Source: Rhizobium tropici CIAT 899 (GTDB taxonomy: Bacteria; Pseudomonadota; Alphaproteobacteria; Rhizobiales; Rhizobiaceae). From it: a stretch of DNA of 64,000 nt. The position numbers and the translations under genes were made by a program. Within the stretch, counting starts at the first letter, position 1. Each line of letters begins with the position of its first letter. Below, piece by piece: positions 1 to 10,151 of the stretch. The notes under the pieces are model-generated. The model did no database searches, was not told the DNA's origin, and worked only from the letters and a program-made list of their open reading frames with translations. The stretch is taken from contig NC_020061.1 in the NCBI RefSeq assembly GCF_000330885.1, positions 348,717 to 412,716 of the forward strand, written 5' to 3'.

Positions 1-1
1 C

Positions 2-358
2 CTGGAAGCTCGATGGCTCGAACAAGGACAGCACATCACGGCGATGGGCTCCGATGCCGAACACAAGAACGAAGTAGAGGCCGAGGCTATTGCGCGCGCC
101 GATCTCTACGTGGCTGACAGCCTCGCTCAGACGCGACGCCTCGGTGAGTTGCATCACGCGATTGAGGCGGGGGCTGTCGCGGAAGATCGTGCCCTTCGAG
201 AACTCGGCCAGATTGTTGCCGGTGCTGTGGCTGGACGCACCGACGATCGCCAGATCACGATCGCCGATCTGACCGGGACGGGTATTCAAGACACTGCCAT
301 TGCAAATCTTGCTTTCGCAAGAGCGCTGGCCGTCAAAGCCGGAACAACAATAGACTGA
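2..358 (+). CDS. Ornithine cyclodeaminase/mu-crystallin family protein, 3' fragment
   Basis: The open frame enters from the left edge of the window, so only about 118 C-terminal residues are present. They include LTGTGIQDTAIANLAF, which matches the end of the NAD-binding domain of the ornithine cyclodeaminase/mu-crystallin family. Members include ornithine cyclodeaminase, alanine dehydrogenases and EutC of ectoine-utilisation clusters. The racemase-family and M24 genes that follow on the same strand make an EutC-like role the best guess. Substrate residues lie outside the window, so the reaction cannot be decided. The cut is the window edge, not a biological truncation. Confidence 0.8.
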   Translation: MEARWLEQGQHITAMGSDAEHKNEVEAEAIARADLYVADSLAQTRRLGELHHAIEAGAVAEDRALRELGQIVAGAVAGRTDDRQITIADLTGTGIQDTAIANLAFARALAVKAGTTID

Positions 359-479
359 TGACGTGCCTGGGCCGGCACTGAAGTCGGTGGCCGCCTGGGC
401 GTGAGGCGCAGTCGAGCAAGTTCACACGTCTTACGATACTCGCATTGACCAAACCCGTCCGAAATCGAGGAACTTCATC

Positions 480-1196
480 ATGACTTCGCAAAGCAGCACT
501 GTTCTTGGACTACTTGAGCTGGATGAAGGCGTGTCACCAGACAGTCCGCTTCTTAGCCCGCGCGAAGGATCCCTATTGCACCCGGCAACGTTTGGCGGGC
601 CTGTGATCACGGAAATGGTGGAAGGCGCCTTTGCAGAGGTTGTCATTCGAGGTGATGCTTCGCTGGAACACGCCTGCATTGCGGCTGCACAGCGATTGGT
701 CGATCGAGGTGCCAACGTTGTTGCCGCTGACTGCGGCTTCCTTATCCGCCACCAGTCTGCAATCTCTGCAGCAGTCAATGTACCCGTCATAACCTCAAGC
801 CTTCTACTCATTCCGACTTTGTTACGTCAGCTATCGCCCGCGAAAAAGCTCGCGGTATTAACAGCGGATTCGCGACATTGCACCGAAGACCTGTTGGGCA
901 TCCAGCACCCGGCGGATCGGAAGCGCGTGGTCGTCGGAGGCATCGAAGGTGGTGTATACGTGCGCAATGCCGTGGCGCGGCCGTTCGTGCGGACAGCGCT
1001 GGATCAGATCCAGCAGGAGGTCGGTGCCCGTATCGATCAACTGCGCTCCGACCACCCCGAGATTGCGATGATACTCTTCGAGTGCACTGGCTTCCCTGTC
1101 GTTGCAAATGCCCTTCGGCTGAAGACAGGACTGCCCATCTACGACATTACCGACCTCTGCAAACTGACGCTTGCGACTGTGACCGCCCGCGTCTGA
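480..1196 (+). CDS. Asp/Glu/hydantoin racemase-superfamily protein
   Basis: This 238-residue protein has the two-domain Asp/Glu racemase-like fold, which normally uses a pair of cysteines. Candidate cysteines are visible in the N-terminal half (AADCGFL) and the C-terminal half (FECTGFP). The family covers amino-acid racemases, hydantoin racemases, maleate isomerases and arylmalonate decarboxylases, and EutA of ectoine clusters belongs to the same superfamily. It starts 121 bases after the ornithine cyclodeaminase fragment and is followed after 30 bases by the M24 gene, so the genes probably form one operon. The exact substrate is unknown. The family call is firm and the operon-based role is inference. 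Confidence 0.75.
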   Translation: MTSQSSTVLGLLELDEGVSPDSPLLSPREGSLLHPATFGGPVITEMVEGAFAEVVIRGDASLEHACIAAAQRLVDRGANVVAADCGFLIRHQSAISAAVNVPVITSSLLLIPTLLRQLSPAKKLAVLTADSRHCTEDLLGIQHPADRKRVVVGGIEGGVYVRNAVARPFVRTALDQIQQEVGARIDQLRSDHPEIAMILFECTGFPVVANALRLKTGLPIYDITDLCKLTLATVTARV

Positions 1197-1226
1197 CTTA
1201 GCGCATCCAAATCTAAAGGAACTGAA

Positions 1227-2408
1227 ATGTCTGACGAGAAACTACGGTTCGAACTTTCTGAATACAGAACACGCCTCGAGAAGGCGCGCAGCGCCATGGA
1301 GCGAGCTGGCATAGACGTACTGGTCGTTACCGATCCCGCTAACATGGGCTGGCTTACCGGTTACGAGGGCAACTCGTTCTACGTGCCACAATGTGTTGTT
1401 GTGTCAAAGGACAAGGATCCCCTCTGGTTCGGCCGTGGTCAGGATGCCAATGGATGCCGTCGCACGGCATATATCGGCGAGGATCGGATCAGGTGGTACG
1501 AGGACCACTACGTTCAGTCAGACACCTTGCACCCCATGACCGTTCTTGGCCAGTTCCTCACGGATGAGGGGCACGGTTCAGCCATAATCGGTCTGGAGAA
1601 GGACAGCTACTATTTCTCACCGGCCGGTTTCGAAGCCCTTACAGCCGCACTTCCCAACGCGCGCTTCAAAAACGCCATGCGCATGATCAACTGGGAACGC
1701 ATCGTCAAATCCCCTCGTGAAATCGAATATATGCGCGGCGCCGGCAAGATTGTCGAAGCGATGTATGAGCGCATCACAGAGGTGCTGCGGCCGGAAGTAA
1801 AACAGTCGGACATAATCGCTGAAATTTCCTATGTTGGCACCCGTGGTGTGGGCGACTACTGGGGAGACTATCCGTCAGCCGTACCCAACCTTGGCGCCGG
1901 TGCCGATGCCTCAGCTCCTCATCTGACGTGGACTGATAAGCCCATTCGCGCGAACGAAAGCATCTTCTTTGAACTTGCTGGTGTACACAAACGGTACCAC
2001 TGCCCGCTCTCTCGGTCGTACTATCTCGGTAAGCCGAGCCAGCAAATGCTGGATGCTGAGAAGGCCGTTTTGGAAGGCATGAGCGCCGGCCTTGAGAAGG
2101 CTGTGGTGGGAAATTACTGCGAAGATATCGCTCTGGCCTACGGAAATGCCCTTGCGAAATACGGTCTGAAGAAGGCAAGCCGCGCCGGCTACTCCATTGG
2201 CATGGGATACCCGCCGGCGTGGGGCGAGAACTCCGCCAGCTTCCGCGACGGTGATAAGACCGAGCTGCGCCCAGGCATGACATTTCATTTCATGTCCGGG
2301 CTTTGGTACGACGACTGGGGTATCGAAATTACCGAAAGTTTCTTGATCACGGAGGGCGAAGTCGAATTCCTGTCCAATGTCCCCCGCAAGTTGCTCGTTA
2401 TCGAGTGA
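1227..2408 (+). CDS. M24 (creatinase/ectoine hydrolase-like) enzyme
   Basis: The protein has 393 residues with an N-terminal creatinase domain (about 15-150) and a C-terminal pita-bread M24 domain. The metal-binding Asp/Asp/His/Glu/Glu set of true aminopeptidases is largely absent: IFFELAGVH stands where the first Asp is expected and TFHFMSG where a Glu is expected. It is therefore creatinase-like and probably metal-independent. Length and motifs fit the DoeA/EutD ectoine hydrolase subfamily, which opens the ring of ectoine to N-acetyl-diaminobutyrate. An upstream AAAGGA precedes the ATG. The next gene is a C45 enzyme where ectoine clusters normally have a zinc deacetylase (DoeB/EutE), so the substrate may differ from ectoine. 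Confidence 0.75.
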   Translation: MSDEKLRFELSEYRTRLEKARSAMERAGIDVLVVTDPANMGWLTGYEGNSFYVPQCVVVSKDKDPLWFGRGQDANGCRRTAYIGEDRIRWYEDHYVQSDTLHPMTVLGQFLTDEGHGSAIIGLEKDSYYFSPAGFEALTAALPNARFKNAMRMINWERIVKSPREIEYMRGAGKIVEAMYERITEVLRPEVKQSDIIAEISYVGTRGVGDYWGDYPSAVPNLGAGADASAPHLTWTDKPIRANESIFFELAGVHKRYHCPLSRSYYLGKPSQQMLDAEKAVLEGMSAGLEKAVVGNYCEDIALAYGNALAKYGLKKASRAGYSIGMGYPPAWGENSASFRDGDKTELRPGMTFHFMSGLWYDDWGIEITESFLITEGEVEFLSNVPRKLLVIE

Positions 2409-2526
2409 GTCCAATCCCCGGGCGAAATCGTGATCCACAATGCGCCCGGTGACGCCTTGCCACAAGGAGGCGTGGCTTCCTTGAATTGGACACCTCAAGT
2501 GCGAAAGAAACGATGAGGAAAGTCGC

Positions 2527-3582
2527 ATGTCCAAAAATCCCATTTCGCGCGTCCGTGCCAAGGGCGATGCCTTCTCGATCGGCGTGACACTCGGACGAGC
2601 AAGCGCTTCTGCTTTCCGAGAGCGCGTCTTGCACACTGAAGAATATCGGGCGTTGGATACCCGGTGGCGCCGATCTGCATATTTGAAGGCTCTCGAAGCT
2701 GCGGCGCGCGCAACCTATCCCCGCTTTGTGCGCGAAATCGAGGGCATCGCCGAAGGCGCCGGTCAAGATTTCGATTCGATCTTCCTCTGGAATTGCCGCG
2801 GAGACCTTCGGCTTCCCGAGGATGTCTCCCCGGCAACAGGGTCGGTTGCTGCCAATGGATGCACGACACTCCTGCTGCCGGCGCAGGACGACCGCCCCGC
2901 AATAATTGCCCATAACGAGGACGGTGACCAAGCGCTCCTCGGCGCCTGCTTTTGGGTTGAAGTCGAGCCGGACGAGGGACCAGCCTGGGCCAGCTTCATG
3001 TACCCTGGCATGCTGCCCGGCCACACGTTTGGCTTCAATGAGATGGGGCTCGTGCAGACGATAAATAACATCACCGCGCATGATCTTCAGCCTGGAGTAC
3101 CCCGACACATCATCTGCCGCGCGATCCTCGACTCAAGGTCGTTATGCGATGCGGTAGAAATCCTCAAGCGCAAGGACCGTGCCAGCGGATTCCATCATAA
3201 TCTCGGCGAGACGAAAACGCGCCGGCTCGTCTCAATCGAGGCTCCCGCTTCAGGCTGCGCCATTCGGGAGGCCGTCACCCCCCAAGGCCATGCGAACCAT
3301 TTGATCTTCGAAGAATTCGCCCAGTTGGAGCAGACCATCAGCGCCTCTTCCCGCGATCGTCAGGCGGCAGTGGACCGGGTTACTGCCGGACAAAGGCTCG
3401 CTGAAGACGCAGAAGTCGCTCTATTCGATGAGACGGTGCCGATCTACAAGAACGGAACAATCGATGGGTCGCAAACTCTGGCGATGGGCGTGTTCGCGCT
3501 ATCCGCTGACCGGGTTGATTGGAGCGTCCATGCTGCCCCCAACGAGTGCGATGTCCTGGGAGGAACGGTGCTAGTCAAGTAG
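2527..3582 (+). CDS. C45-family autoproteolytic acyltransferase/amidohydrolase
   Basis: The protein has 351 residues and belongs to peptidase family C45, the Ntn-hydrolases related to penicillin acyltransferase. These cleave themselves before a cysteine that becomes the catalytic nucleophile. The expected motif NGCTT is present with Cys112, close to Cys103 of the fungal enzyme. Such enzymes transfer or hydrolyse acyl groups on amino groups. The gene lies 118 bases after the M24 gene on the same strand. Inference: it deacylates the product of the M24 enzyme, replacing the usual metallo-deacetylase of ectoine pathways. A second M24 plus C45 pair occurs at 37.9-40.3 kb. The true substrate is unknown. 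Confidence 0.72.
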   Translation: MSKNPISRVRAKGDAFSIGVTLGRASASAFRERVLHTEEYRALDTRWRRSAYLKALEAAARATYPRFVREIEGIAEGAGQDFDSIFLWNCRGDLRLPEDVSPATGSVAANGCTTLLLPAQDDRPAIIAHNEDGDQALLGACFWVEVEPDEGPAWASFMYPGMLPGHTFGFNEMGLVQTINNITAHDLQPGVPRHIICRAILDSRSLCDAVEILKRKDRASGFHHNLGETKTRRLVSIEAPASGCAIREAVTPQGHANHLIFEEFAQLEQTISASSRDRQAAVDRVTAGQRLAEDAEVALFDETVPIYKNGTIDGSQTLAMGVFALSADRVDWSVHAAPNECDVLGGTVLVK

Positions 3583-3992
3583 GCTGGTGATGTTTTGAGG
3601 CTGCGCGGACGCTTGCGATGGGTGGAGAGTGTGGCCTGACATTCCAATCTCACCTGAGGTGGGCCGGTCCTCAAGCACCCTCGATCCTCGCTTTGTTCTT
3701 CAACCTATGTCTCCGCGGTCGATCCAACCCAATGAGCCGACCGCACGGGTCAAATCAGCAAAGCCTCCACCGATAGCGAATTCCTGCAAAAAGCGAGGAA
3801 GATTGCAGGAACCCGGCGTCACCCCGGAGCGAAATGGTGCGATGAAGCTAGCACCTACAGGCAATATCATCTGAGCGGGTCGGGCAAGCGAAAGCTGTCC
3901 TCAAGTCGAGGTTTTGCTGCTCGCACTTGATCAGGCCCAGGTTCACAGGAAGAAAAGCGCGCAGCTGAAAAGCGGCGACCGAAGGGGTTAAA
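3583..3992 (+). other. Intergenic region without a recognised gene
   Basis: About 410 bases separate the C45 gene from the aminotransferase. No convincing coding frame, RNA gene or sigma-54 type promoter was seen. It presumably holds the end of the first operon and the promoter of the aminotransferase operon. GAAGGGG lies a few bases before the ATG at 3993. Confidence 0.4.
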
Positions 3993-5396
3993 ATGACCAT
4001 CAACATCAAAGACATCGCTGAGAAAGATCGTAACTCGGTCCTGCATCCCTTCACCCAGTTGAAGGACTTTGCGACCGGCAAGCTCGGCGAACCGACGATC
4101 GTGGAGACCGGCAAGGGAATCCGCATCCAGGATGCGCACGGCAACCAGCTGATCGACGGTTTTGCCGGTCTCTACTGCGTCAATGTCGGCTATGGCCGCA
4201 CCGAGGTTGCCGAGGCGATCTCTCGTCAGGCCTATCGCCTGGCCTATTATCATTCCTATGCCGCGCACACGACCGATGAGTTGGCTATCCTCTCCGACCG
4301 CCTCGTCAAGATGGCGCCCGGCAAGATGAGCAAGGTGTTCTACGGCATGTCCGGTTCGGACGCCAACGAGACCCAGGCCAAGCTCGTCTGGTACTACAAC
4401 AATCTGCGTGGCAAGCCGACGAAGAAGAAGATCATTTCGCGTGAACGCGGCTATCATGGCTGTAGCGTCGTCTCCGGCTCGATGACCGGCATGAGCTTCT
4501 ATCACGACCATATGGATCTGCCGCTCCCGCAGATCGATCACGCCGGTGTTCCGCATCACTATTGGGGCGCCAACCCCGGCGAGACCGAACGCGAATTCTC
4601 GGCCCGTCGCGCCGCCGAGCTCGACGAGATGATCGAGACGCTTGGACCGGACAATGTCGGCGCTTTCATCGCCGAGCCGGTGCTTGGCACCGGTGGCATC
4701 ACGCCACCGCCGGAAGGCTATTGGGAAGCAATCCAGGCGGTGCTGAAGAAGCACGACGTGCTGCTGATCGCCGACGAGGTGATCACCGGCTTCGGCCGCA
4801 CCGGCTCGATGTTCGGTTCGCAGCACTACGGCATCGAACCCGACCTGATCACGGTCGCCAAGGGCCTGACCTCGGCCTACTTTCCGCTATCGGCTTCGAT
4901 CGTGGGCGAGAAGGTCTACAAGGTCATGGAAGAGGGAGCTGACAAGGTCGGCGCCTTCTCGCATGGCTATACCTATTCCGGGCACCCGATCGGTGCGGCC
5001 GCCGCAAACGCGGTGCTCGACATCGTCGAAAAGGAAGACCTGCCCGGCAATGCCCGCGAAGTCGGTGCCTATTTCCAGGCCCAGCTCAAGGAGAAGTTCG
5101 CGCAGCTGCCGATCGTCGGTGAAGTGCGTGGTGTTGGCCTGATGGGCGCGATTGAATTCGTTGCCGACCGTGAGAACAAGACCAGGTTTGATCCGTCGCT
5201 GAAGGTCGGTGCCCGCGTCTCCAAGGCTGCTCGAGACCGGGGCCTCATCGCCCGCGCCATGCCGCATGGCGACATCCTCGGCTTCGCGCCGCCGCTCGTC
5301 ACCACCAAGGCGGAGATCGACGAGATCGTCTCGATCGCGGAAAAGGCAGTACGCTGCGTCATCGATGACCTGGTTCTGAACGGTCAGAAAATCTGA
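3993..5396 (+). CDS. Class III (omega) aminotransferase, y4uB-like
   Basis: This 467-residue PLP enzyme belongs to the class III aminotransferases (putrescine-pyruvate, omega-amino acid and beta-alanine aminotransferases). Visible signatures are the cofactor-binding GMSGSDANET, the Asp of LLIADEVITGFGRTG and the Schiff-base lysine in TVAKGLTSAYFP. Length and wording resemble y4uB of the NGR234 symbiotic plasmid. The substrate is probably a terminal amine such as putrescine, cadaverine or an omega-amino acid, with pyruvate or 2-oxoglutarate as acceptor. It is followed by an aldehyde dehydrogenase, as expected for oxidation of the resulting semialdehyde. GAAGGGG six bases upstream supports the start. 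Confidence 0.85.
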   Translation: MTINIKDIAEKDRNSVLHPFTQLKDFATGKLGEPTIVETGKGIRIQDAHGNQLIDGFAGLYCVNVGYGRTEVAEAISRQAYRLAYYHSYAAHTTDELAILSDRLVKMAPGKMSKVFYGMSGSDANETQAKLVWYYNNLRGKPTKKKIISRERGYHGCSVVSGSMTGMSFYHDHMDLPLPQIDHAGVPHHYWGANPGETEREFSARRAAELDEMIETLGPDNVGAFIAEPVLGTGGITPPPEGYWEAIQAVLKKHDVLLIADEVITGFGRTGSMFGSQHYGIEPDLITVAKGLTSAYFPLSASIVGEKVYKVMEEGADKVGAFSHGYTYSGHPIGAAAANAVLDIVEKEDLPGNAREVGAYFQAQLKEKFAQLPIVGEVRGVGLMGAIEFVADRENKTRFDPSLKVGARVSKAARDRGLIARAMPHGDILGFAPPLVTTKAEIDEIVSIAEKAVRCVIDDLVLNGQKI

Positions 5397-5534
5397 CCGC
5401 CAAGCGGTCGGTCGCTCCTACCGCAACCAATGCAGTCATGGAAACGAGAACAGGGCAGGGACCTCTCCTTGCCCTGACCGACCAACTCAGCCGCCGCGCA
5501 GGTGGCGCATCATCACGCAAGAGGAAGCCGGCCT

Positions 5535-6944
5535 ATGACCGTTGCCAAACTTCATATCACCACCAGTCTGGCGCCGATCACTGTTTACAGCCCTTATGAC
5601 GGGTCTGTCCTCGGGACGATTGACGCCACGGATGCGAGCGAAATTAACGAACTTCTGGCCCGCGCCCGTCGCGGCGCAGAGCTTTCAGCCAGGCTGCCGA
5701 GACATGAGCGCGCGCGCATCCTCGAAGGAGCTGCGCGGATCATCGAGAGCCCCCGTGAAGCATTTGCCGAAACCATCGTGCGCGAAGCCGGCAAGACGAT
5801 CGTCCAGGCGCGCAAGGAAGTGCTTCGTTGCGTCAATACGTTAAAGCTCTCTGCCGAGGAGGCAAAGCGCAATGCCGGTGAGATCGTACCGTTCGATGCC
5901 TATGTCGGCTCGGAACAGCGTCAGGGCTGGTTCACCCGCGAGCCGCTCGGGATCATCACCGCCATTACACCTTACAACGATCCGCTGAACCTGGTCGCGC
6001 ACAAGCTCGGTCCGGCGATTGCCGGCGGCAATGCGGTTCTGCTGAAACCGTCAAACCTGACGCCGTTCTCCTCGATCAAGCTTGTCGAAGCCTTGGTGGA
6101 AGCGGGCTTGCCACCCGAGATCATCACCGTCGTTCACGGCGATCGCGAGATCGTCTCGGCTCTCGTCTCCGCGCGTGAGGTTCGCATGGTGTCGTTTACC
6201 GGCGGCTTCGCTACCGGAGAAGCGATCAGCCGCAAGGCGGGCCTTAAGAAACTCGCGATGGAGCTTGGCGGCAATGCGCCGGTCATCGTCATGAACGACT
6301 GCGACTTCGACAAGGCGGTTGAAGGATGCGTCTCCGGCGCCTTCTGGGCAGCCGGTCAGAATTGCATCGGCGCCCAGCGTGTTCTTGTCCAGGCCGAGCT
6401 TTATGAGCGCTTCCGCGATGCTTTCGTGGCGGCGACGAACAAACTCAAGGCCGGCGATCCGCTGAAGGAGGACACAGATGTCGGTCCGATGATCTCCAAG
6501 GAGGTCGCCCAACGCACCGAAGCAGCCGTCAACGACGCCATCGCCGCCGGCGCGAAGTTGCTCTGCGGCCACAAACGCGAAGGGTCGCTCTATCACCCGA
6601 CGGTGCTGGAAGGTACGCCGGTGACCTGCCGCCTGTGGCACGAAGAAGTGTTTGCGCCCGTGGTCATGCTTGCACCGTTCGAGACGCTCGATGAAGCGGT
6701 CGAGCTGGCCAATGAACCCGAATACAGCCTGCACGCCGGCATCTTCACCAGCAACCTCAATGTCGCACTTGACGCCGCAGCCAGGATCGAAGCTGGCGGC
6801 GTGATGATCAACGACTCCTCAGACTACCGCTTCGATGCCATGCCATTCGGCGGCTCCAAATACGGCAGCATGGGCCGGGAAGGCGTGCGCTTCGCCTATG
6901 AAGAGATGACCCAGCCAAAGGTCGTTTGTATCAACCGTGGGTAA
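5535..6944 (+). CDS. Aldehyde dehydrogenase (y4uC-like)
   Basis: This NAD(P)-dependent aldehyde dehydrogenase has about 469 residues. It has the Glu of MELGGNAPV, the catalytic cysteine in [11 protein letters not shown] and the C-terminal [13 protein letters not shown]. The ATG at 5535 is chosen over one 33 bases upstream because AAGAGGAAG sits just before it. It lies 138 bases after the class III aminotransferase, the same order as y4uB-y4uC in NGR234. The likely job is oxidation of the aldehyde made by the aminotransferase, for example a 4- or 5-carbon semialdehyde to succinate or glutarate. Chain length is not readable from the sequence. Confidence 0.85.
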   Translation: MTVAKLHITTSLAPITVYSPYDGSVLGTIDATDASEINELLARARRGAELSARLPRHERARILEGAARIIESPREAFAETIVREAGKTIVQARKEVLRCVNTLKLSAEEAKRNAGEIVPFDAYVGSEQRQGWFTREPLGIITAITPYNDPLNLVAHKLGPAIAGGNAVLLKPSNLTPFSSIKLVEALVEAGLPPEIITVVHGDREIVSALVSAREVRMVSFTGGFATGEAISRKAGLKKLAMELGGNAPVIVMNDCDFDKAVEGCVSGAFWAAGQNCIGAQRVLVQAELYERFRDAFVAATNKLKAGDPLKEDTDVGPMISKEVAQRTEAAVNDAIAAGAKLLCGHKREGSLYHPTVLEGTPVTCRLWHEEVFAPVVMLAPFETLDEAVELANEPEYSLHAGIFTSNLNVALDAAARIEAGGVMINDSSDYRFDAMPFGGSKYGSMGREGVRFAYEEMTQPKVVCINRG

Positions 6945-7048
6945 AGGGACCTAGCAGCCGTTTGATACCGCTGCCGGACTTTCGAACCCAAGTGAATGAA
7001 TCCAGGCGGCGCCTCGGCGCCGCAACAGCCGAACCTGATGGGGGGAGA

Positions 7049-7747
7049 ATGAACAAAATCTTCGACAATCCGACGTCAGCACTTGAGGGCTTGCTGTTCG
7101 ACGGCATGTTCATCGCGGCGGGTGGCTTTGGCCTTTGCGGCATTCCGGAGCTGTTGATCGATGCGATCCGCAAAGCTGGCACCAAGGACCTGACAATCGC
7201 GTCGAACAATTGCGGTGTTGACGACTTCGGCCTTGGCGTGCTGCTGACGACCAGGCAGATCCGGAAGATGATCTCGTCCTATGTCGGTGAGAACGCCGAG
7301 TTCATGCGGCAATATCTGAGCGGTGAACTCGAGCTCGAGTTCAACCCCCAGGGAACACTTGCCGAGCGCATGCGCGCCGGCGGCGCCGGCATTGCCGGCT
7401 TCTACACCAAGACCGGCGTCGGCACCGTCGTCGCGAAAGGAAAAGAACTCAAGGTCTTTGATGGAGAGGTCTTCGTTCTCGAGACTGGAATCGTCGCCGA
7501 CCTGTCGATCGTCAAGGCCTGGAAGGCGGATACCTCGGGCAATCTCGTCTTCCGCAAGACGGCCCGCAACTTCAATCCGCCGGCCGCCACATGCGGCAAG
7601 ATCTGTGTCGCTGAAGTCGAGGAAATCGTCCCGGTCGGCAGCCTGGATCCCGATCACATCCATGTGCCGGGGATCTACGTGCATCGCCTGATCCAGGGTC
7701 AGCACGGGAAACGCATCGAACAGCGCACCACGCGCGCGGCGGCTTGA
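7049..7747 (+). CDS. scoA: 3-oxoacid CoA-transferase subunit A
   Basis: The 232-residue alpha subunit of a family I CoA-transferase (succinyl-CoA:3-ketoacid or acetoacetate type) carries the glycine-rich [10 protein letters not shown] signature near residue 25. An earlier in-frame start exists, but GGGGGAGA directly before the ATG at 7049 decides the start. It acts with the next gene's product to move CoA between succinyl-CoA or acetyl-CoA and a 3-oxoacid such as acetoacetate. The gene lies 104 bases after the aldehyde dehydrogenase and 16 bases before scoB. Together with the thiolase downstream it forms a ketone-body or short-chain acid module. Confidence 0.88.
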   Translation: MNKIFDNPTSALEGLLFDGMFIAAGGFGLCGIPELLIDAIRKAGTKDLTIASNNCGVDDFGLGVLLTTRQIRKMISSYVGENAEFMRQYLSGELELEFNPQGTLAERMRAGGAGIAGFYTKTGVGTVVAKGKELKVFDGEVFVLETGIVADLSIVKAWKADTSGNLVFRKTARNFNPPAATCGKICVAEVEEIVPVGSLDPDHIHVPGIYVHRLIQGQHGKRIEQRTTRAAA

Positions 7748-7763
7748 GGCTGGGGAGAAACAC

Positions 7764-8393
7764 ATGGCCTGGGACAGAAACCAGATGGCGGCGCGCGCTG
7801 CACGCGAACTTCAAGACGGCACCTACGTCAATCTCGGCATCGGCATCCCGACGCTGGTCGCCAACTACATCCCTGACGGCGTCCACGTGACGCTGCAGTC
7901 GGAGAATGGCCTGCTCGGCATCGGTCCCTTTCCGTCCGAGGGTGAGATCGATGCCGATCTGATCAATGCCGGCAAGCAGACGGTGACGGCACTGCCGCAT
8001 TCCGCCTTCTTCGATTCAGCGCAGAGCTTCGCGATGATCCGCGGCGGCAAGATCGCGATGGCGATCCTGGGCGCGATGGAGGTAGCCGAGAACGGTGACC
8101 TCGCCAACTGGATGATCCCCGGCAAGCTCGTCAAGGGCATGGGTGGCGCGATGGATCTGGTTGCTGGTGTGAAGCGGGTGGTGGTCGTCATGGACCACAC
8201 CAACAAATCAGGCGAATCCAAGGTGCTGAAGGCCTGCACCCTGCCGCTGACCGGACAAAGCGTCGTCGATCGGATCATCACCAATCTCGGTGTGCTCGAC
8301 GTCGTCGATGGCGGACTGAAGCTGGTCGAGCTTGCCGAGGGCGTCACCGACGGCGAGATCCGCAGCGCCACCGAGGCGACCATCGTCAACTAG
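7764..8393 (+). CDS. scoB: 3-oxoacid CoA-transferase subunit B
   Basis: The 209-residue beta subunit of the CoA-transferase has [10 protein letters not shown] near the N-terminus and the catalytic glutamate in [14 protein letters not shown], which forms the glutamyl-CoA thioester. Length and motifs are normal for ScoB/AtoA. GGGGAGAAAC precedes the ATG. It follows scoA by 16 bases and precedes the thiolase by 70, so the three genes are probably co-transcribed. With ScoA it would interconvert acetoacetate and acetoacetyl-CoA. No lesion was seen. Confidence 0.9.
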   Translation: MAWDRNQMAARAARELQDGTYVNLGIGIPTLVANYIPDGVHVTLQSENGLLGIGPFPSEGEIDADLINAGKQTVTALPHSAFFDSAQSFAMIRGGKIAMAILGAMEVAENGDLANWMIPGKLVKGMGGAMDLVAGVKRVVVVMDHTNKSGESKVLKACTLPLTGQSVVDRIITNLGVLDVVDGGLKLVELAEGVTDGEIRSATEATIVN

Positions 8394-8463
8394 GCCTGAG
8401 CCTTTTGCCGAGTAGCTGGAGCCGGCCTGTGCCGGCTTCGCGAGGACCATAGAGGAGACCACC

Positions 8464-9597
8464 ATGAGCATCCCATCGATCGTCATCGCCAGTGCTGGCC
8501 GCACCGCGGTCGGATCCTTCAACGGCGCCTTCGGCAACACGCCGGCGCATGAGCTCGGTGCTGCCGTCATCAAGGGCGTACTTGAGCGCGCGGGCGTCGA
8601 AGCGGGTGAAGTCGACGAGGTGATCCTCGGCCAGGTGCTGCAGGCTGGCGAGGGCCAGAATCCGGCGCGCCAGGCAGCGATGAAGGCGGGTGTCCCACAG
8701 GAAAAGACCGCCTGGGGCATGAACCAGCTCTGTGGCTCGGGCCTTCGCGCCGTCGCGCTCGGCATGCAGCAGATTGCAACCGGTGATGCGGATATCATCG
8801 TCGCTGGCGGCATGAAGATGGGCGACTTCAAGATGATCGACACGATGATCAAGGACGGCCTGACCGACGCCTTCTACGGTTATCATATGGGCATCACCGC
8901 CGAGAACGTCGCCCGTCAGTGGCAGCTCAGCCGCGAGGAGCAGGATGCGTTCGCACTCGCCTCGCAGAACCAGGCCGAGGCCGCACAGAAGGCTGGGCGT
9001 TTCGCCGACGAGATCATTCCCTTCATCGTCAATGGCCGCAAGGGCGACGTCACCGTCGACCAGGACGAATATATCCGCCACGGCGCAACGCTCGACCAGA
9101 TGACCAAGCTGCGTCCGGCCTTCGACAAGGAAGGCACGGTCACCGCCGGCAACGCCTCCGGCCTCAATGACGGCGCCGCCGCCACCCTGCTGATGAGCGA
9201 AGCGCAGGCTTCCAAGCGCGGCATCCAGCCGCTTGCGCGCATCGTCTCCTGGGCAACGGCCGGCGTCGACCCGCAGGTCATGGGCACCGGCCCTATCCCG
9301 GCTTCGCGCAAGGCGCTGGCCAGAGCCGGCTGGGCGATCGGCGATGTCGAGCTGGTCGAGGCCAACGAGGCTTTCGCGGCGCAGGCCTGCGCGGTCAACA
9401 AGGACCTCGGCTGGGATCCTGGCATCGTCAATGTCAATGGTGGCGCCATCGCCATCGGCCATCCGATCGGTGCCTCCGGCGCCCGCGTGCTCAACACGCT
9501 GCTCTTCGAAATGAAGCGCCGCGGCGCCAGGAAACGTCTGGCAACGCTCTGCATCGGCGGCGGCATGGGTGTCGCCATGTGCGTGGAAGCGATGTGA
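8464..9597 (+). CDS. phaA: Acetyl-CoA acetyltransferase (PhaA type) with a 16-residue internal deletion
   Basis: This biosynthetic-type thiolase condenses two acetyl-CoA or cleaves acetoacetyl-CoA. The nucleophile Cys is in [10 protein letters not shown], the active-site His in [12 protein letters not shown] and the second Cys in TLCIGGGMG. The protein has 377 residues, while PhaA enzymes have about 392. The missing part is the block that normally follows VAGGM (the ESMSMAPHCAHLRGGV-like segment), so here VAGGM runs straight into KMGDFK. The deletion is exactly 48 bases and keeps frame. The segment is highly conserved, so the enzyme may be inactive or unstable. AGAGGAGAC precedes the ATG. Confidence 0.9.
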   Translation: MSIPSIVIASAGRTAVGSFNGAFGNTPAHELGAAVIKGVLERAGVEAGEVDEVILGQVLQAGEGQNPARQAAMKAGVPQEKTAWGMNQLCGSGLRAVALGMQQIATGDADIIVAGGMKMGDFKMIDTMIKDGLTDAFYGYHMGITAENVARQWQLSREEQDAFALASQNQAEAAQKAGRFADEIIPFIVNGRKGDVTVDQDEYIRHGATLDQMTKLRPAFDKEGTVTAGNASGLNDGAAATLLMSEAQASKRGIQPLARIVSWATAGVDPQVMGTGPIPASRKALARAGWAIGDVELVEANEAFAAQACAVNKDLGWDPGIVNVNGGAIAIGHPIGASGARVLNTLLFEMKRRGARKRLATLCIGGGMGVAMCVEAM

Positions 9598-9609
9598 GGA
9601 GGCAGGGCC

Positions 9610-10107
9610 ATGGCCTCCGCCGAGTACCGTCTCTGCGACGTATCGCTCGACCGGTCGTTCGCTGGCCGGGACGCGAGAATTGAGCGGGAGCAAGCGCTCG
9701 CGGTTATCGACCTCTTGGAATCCAACACCTTCATTCCGGTCGGTCACGATGGCGGGCCATACCGCCTCACGATTGCGGCGGCCGACGGGCGCCTCGCGTT
9801 ACATGTCGCCGATGCCCATGGCGAGCATGTCGTCAGTCACTACCTGTCGCTGACGCCGTTCCGCCGATTGCTGAAAGACTACACCCGCATCTGTGAGAGC
9901 TACTACGACGCCATCCGCCACCCAGGCCCTGAACGGCTTGAGGCGATCGATATGGGCCGGCGCGGCGTCCATAACGAGGCAGCCGAACTGCTGAAAAGCC
10001 GGCTGTCAGCGAAAGTGAACATCGACAACGACACCGCCCGCCGGCTGTTCACACTGATCTACGCCCTGCTCGTGCGCAATGCCGACCGTCGAGTTCTGCT
10101 GAGCTGA
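9610..10107 (+). CDS. UPF0262 family protein
   Basis: The 165-residue protein matches the alphaproteobacterial UPF0262 family. The hallmark stretches are [38 protein letters not shown] and [14 protein letters not shown]. No biochemical function is known for the family, and there is no signal peptide or membrane segment. It starts 12 bases after the thiolase stop and ends 44 bases before gdhA, so it is embedded in the operon. The housekeeping version of the family is chromosomal in rhizobia, so this may be an accessory copy (inference). Confidence 0.8.
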   Translation: MASAEYRLCDVSLDRSFAGRDARIEREQALAVIDLLESNTFIPVGHDGGPYRLTIAAADGRLALHVADAHGEHVVSHYLSLTPFRRLLKDYTRICESYYDAIRHPGPERLEAIDMGRRGVHNEAAELLKSRLSAKVNIDNDTARRLFTLIYALLVRNADRRVLLS

Positions 10108-10151
10108 CACAGCTTCGGCCCGAAACTTTCCCACCAAGGAGGAACACCCCA

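Noticed and set aside
3867..4826. Long minus-strand open frame opposite the aminotransferase
   Set aside because: It shows no family features. The plus-strand gene has full PLP signatures and a ribosome site.
8386..9747. Long minus-strand open frame opposite the thiolase
   Set aside because: It is an antisense shadow of a GC-rich gene. The plus strand has clear thiolase motifs.
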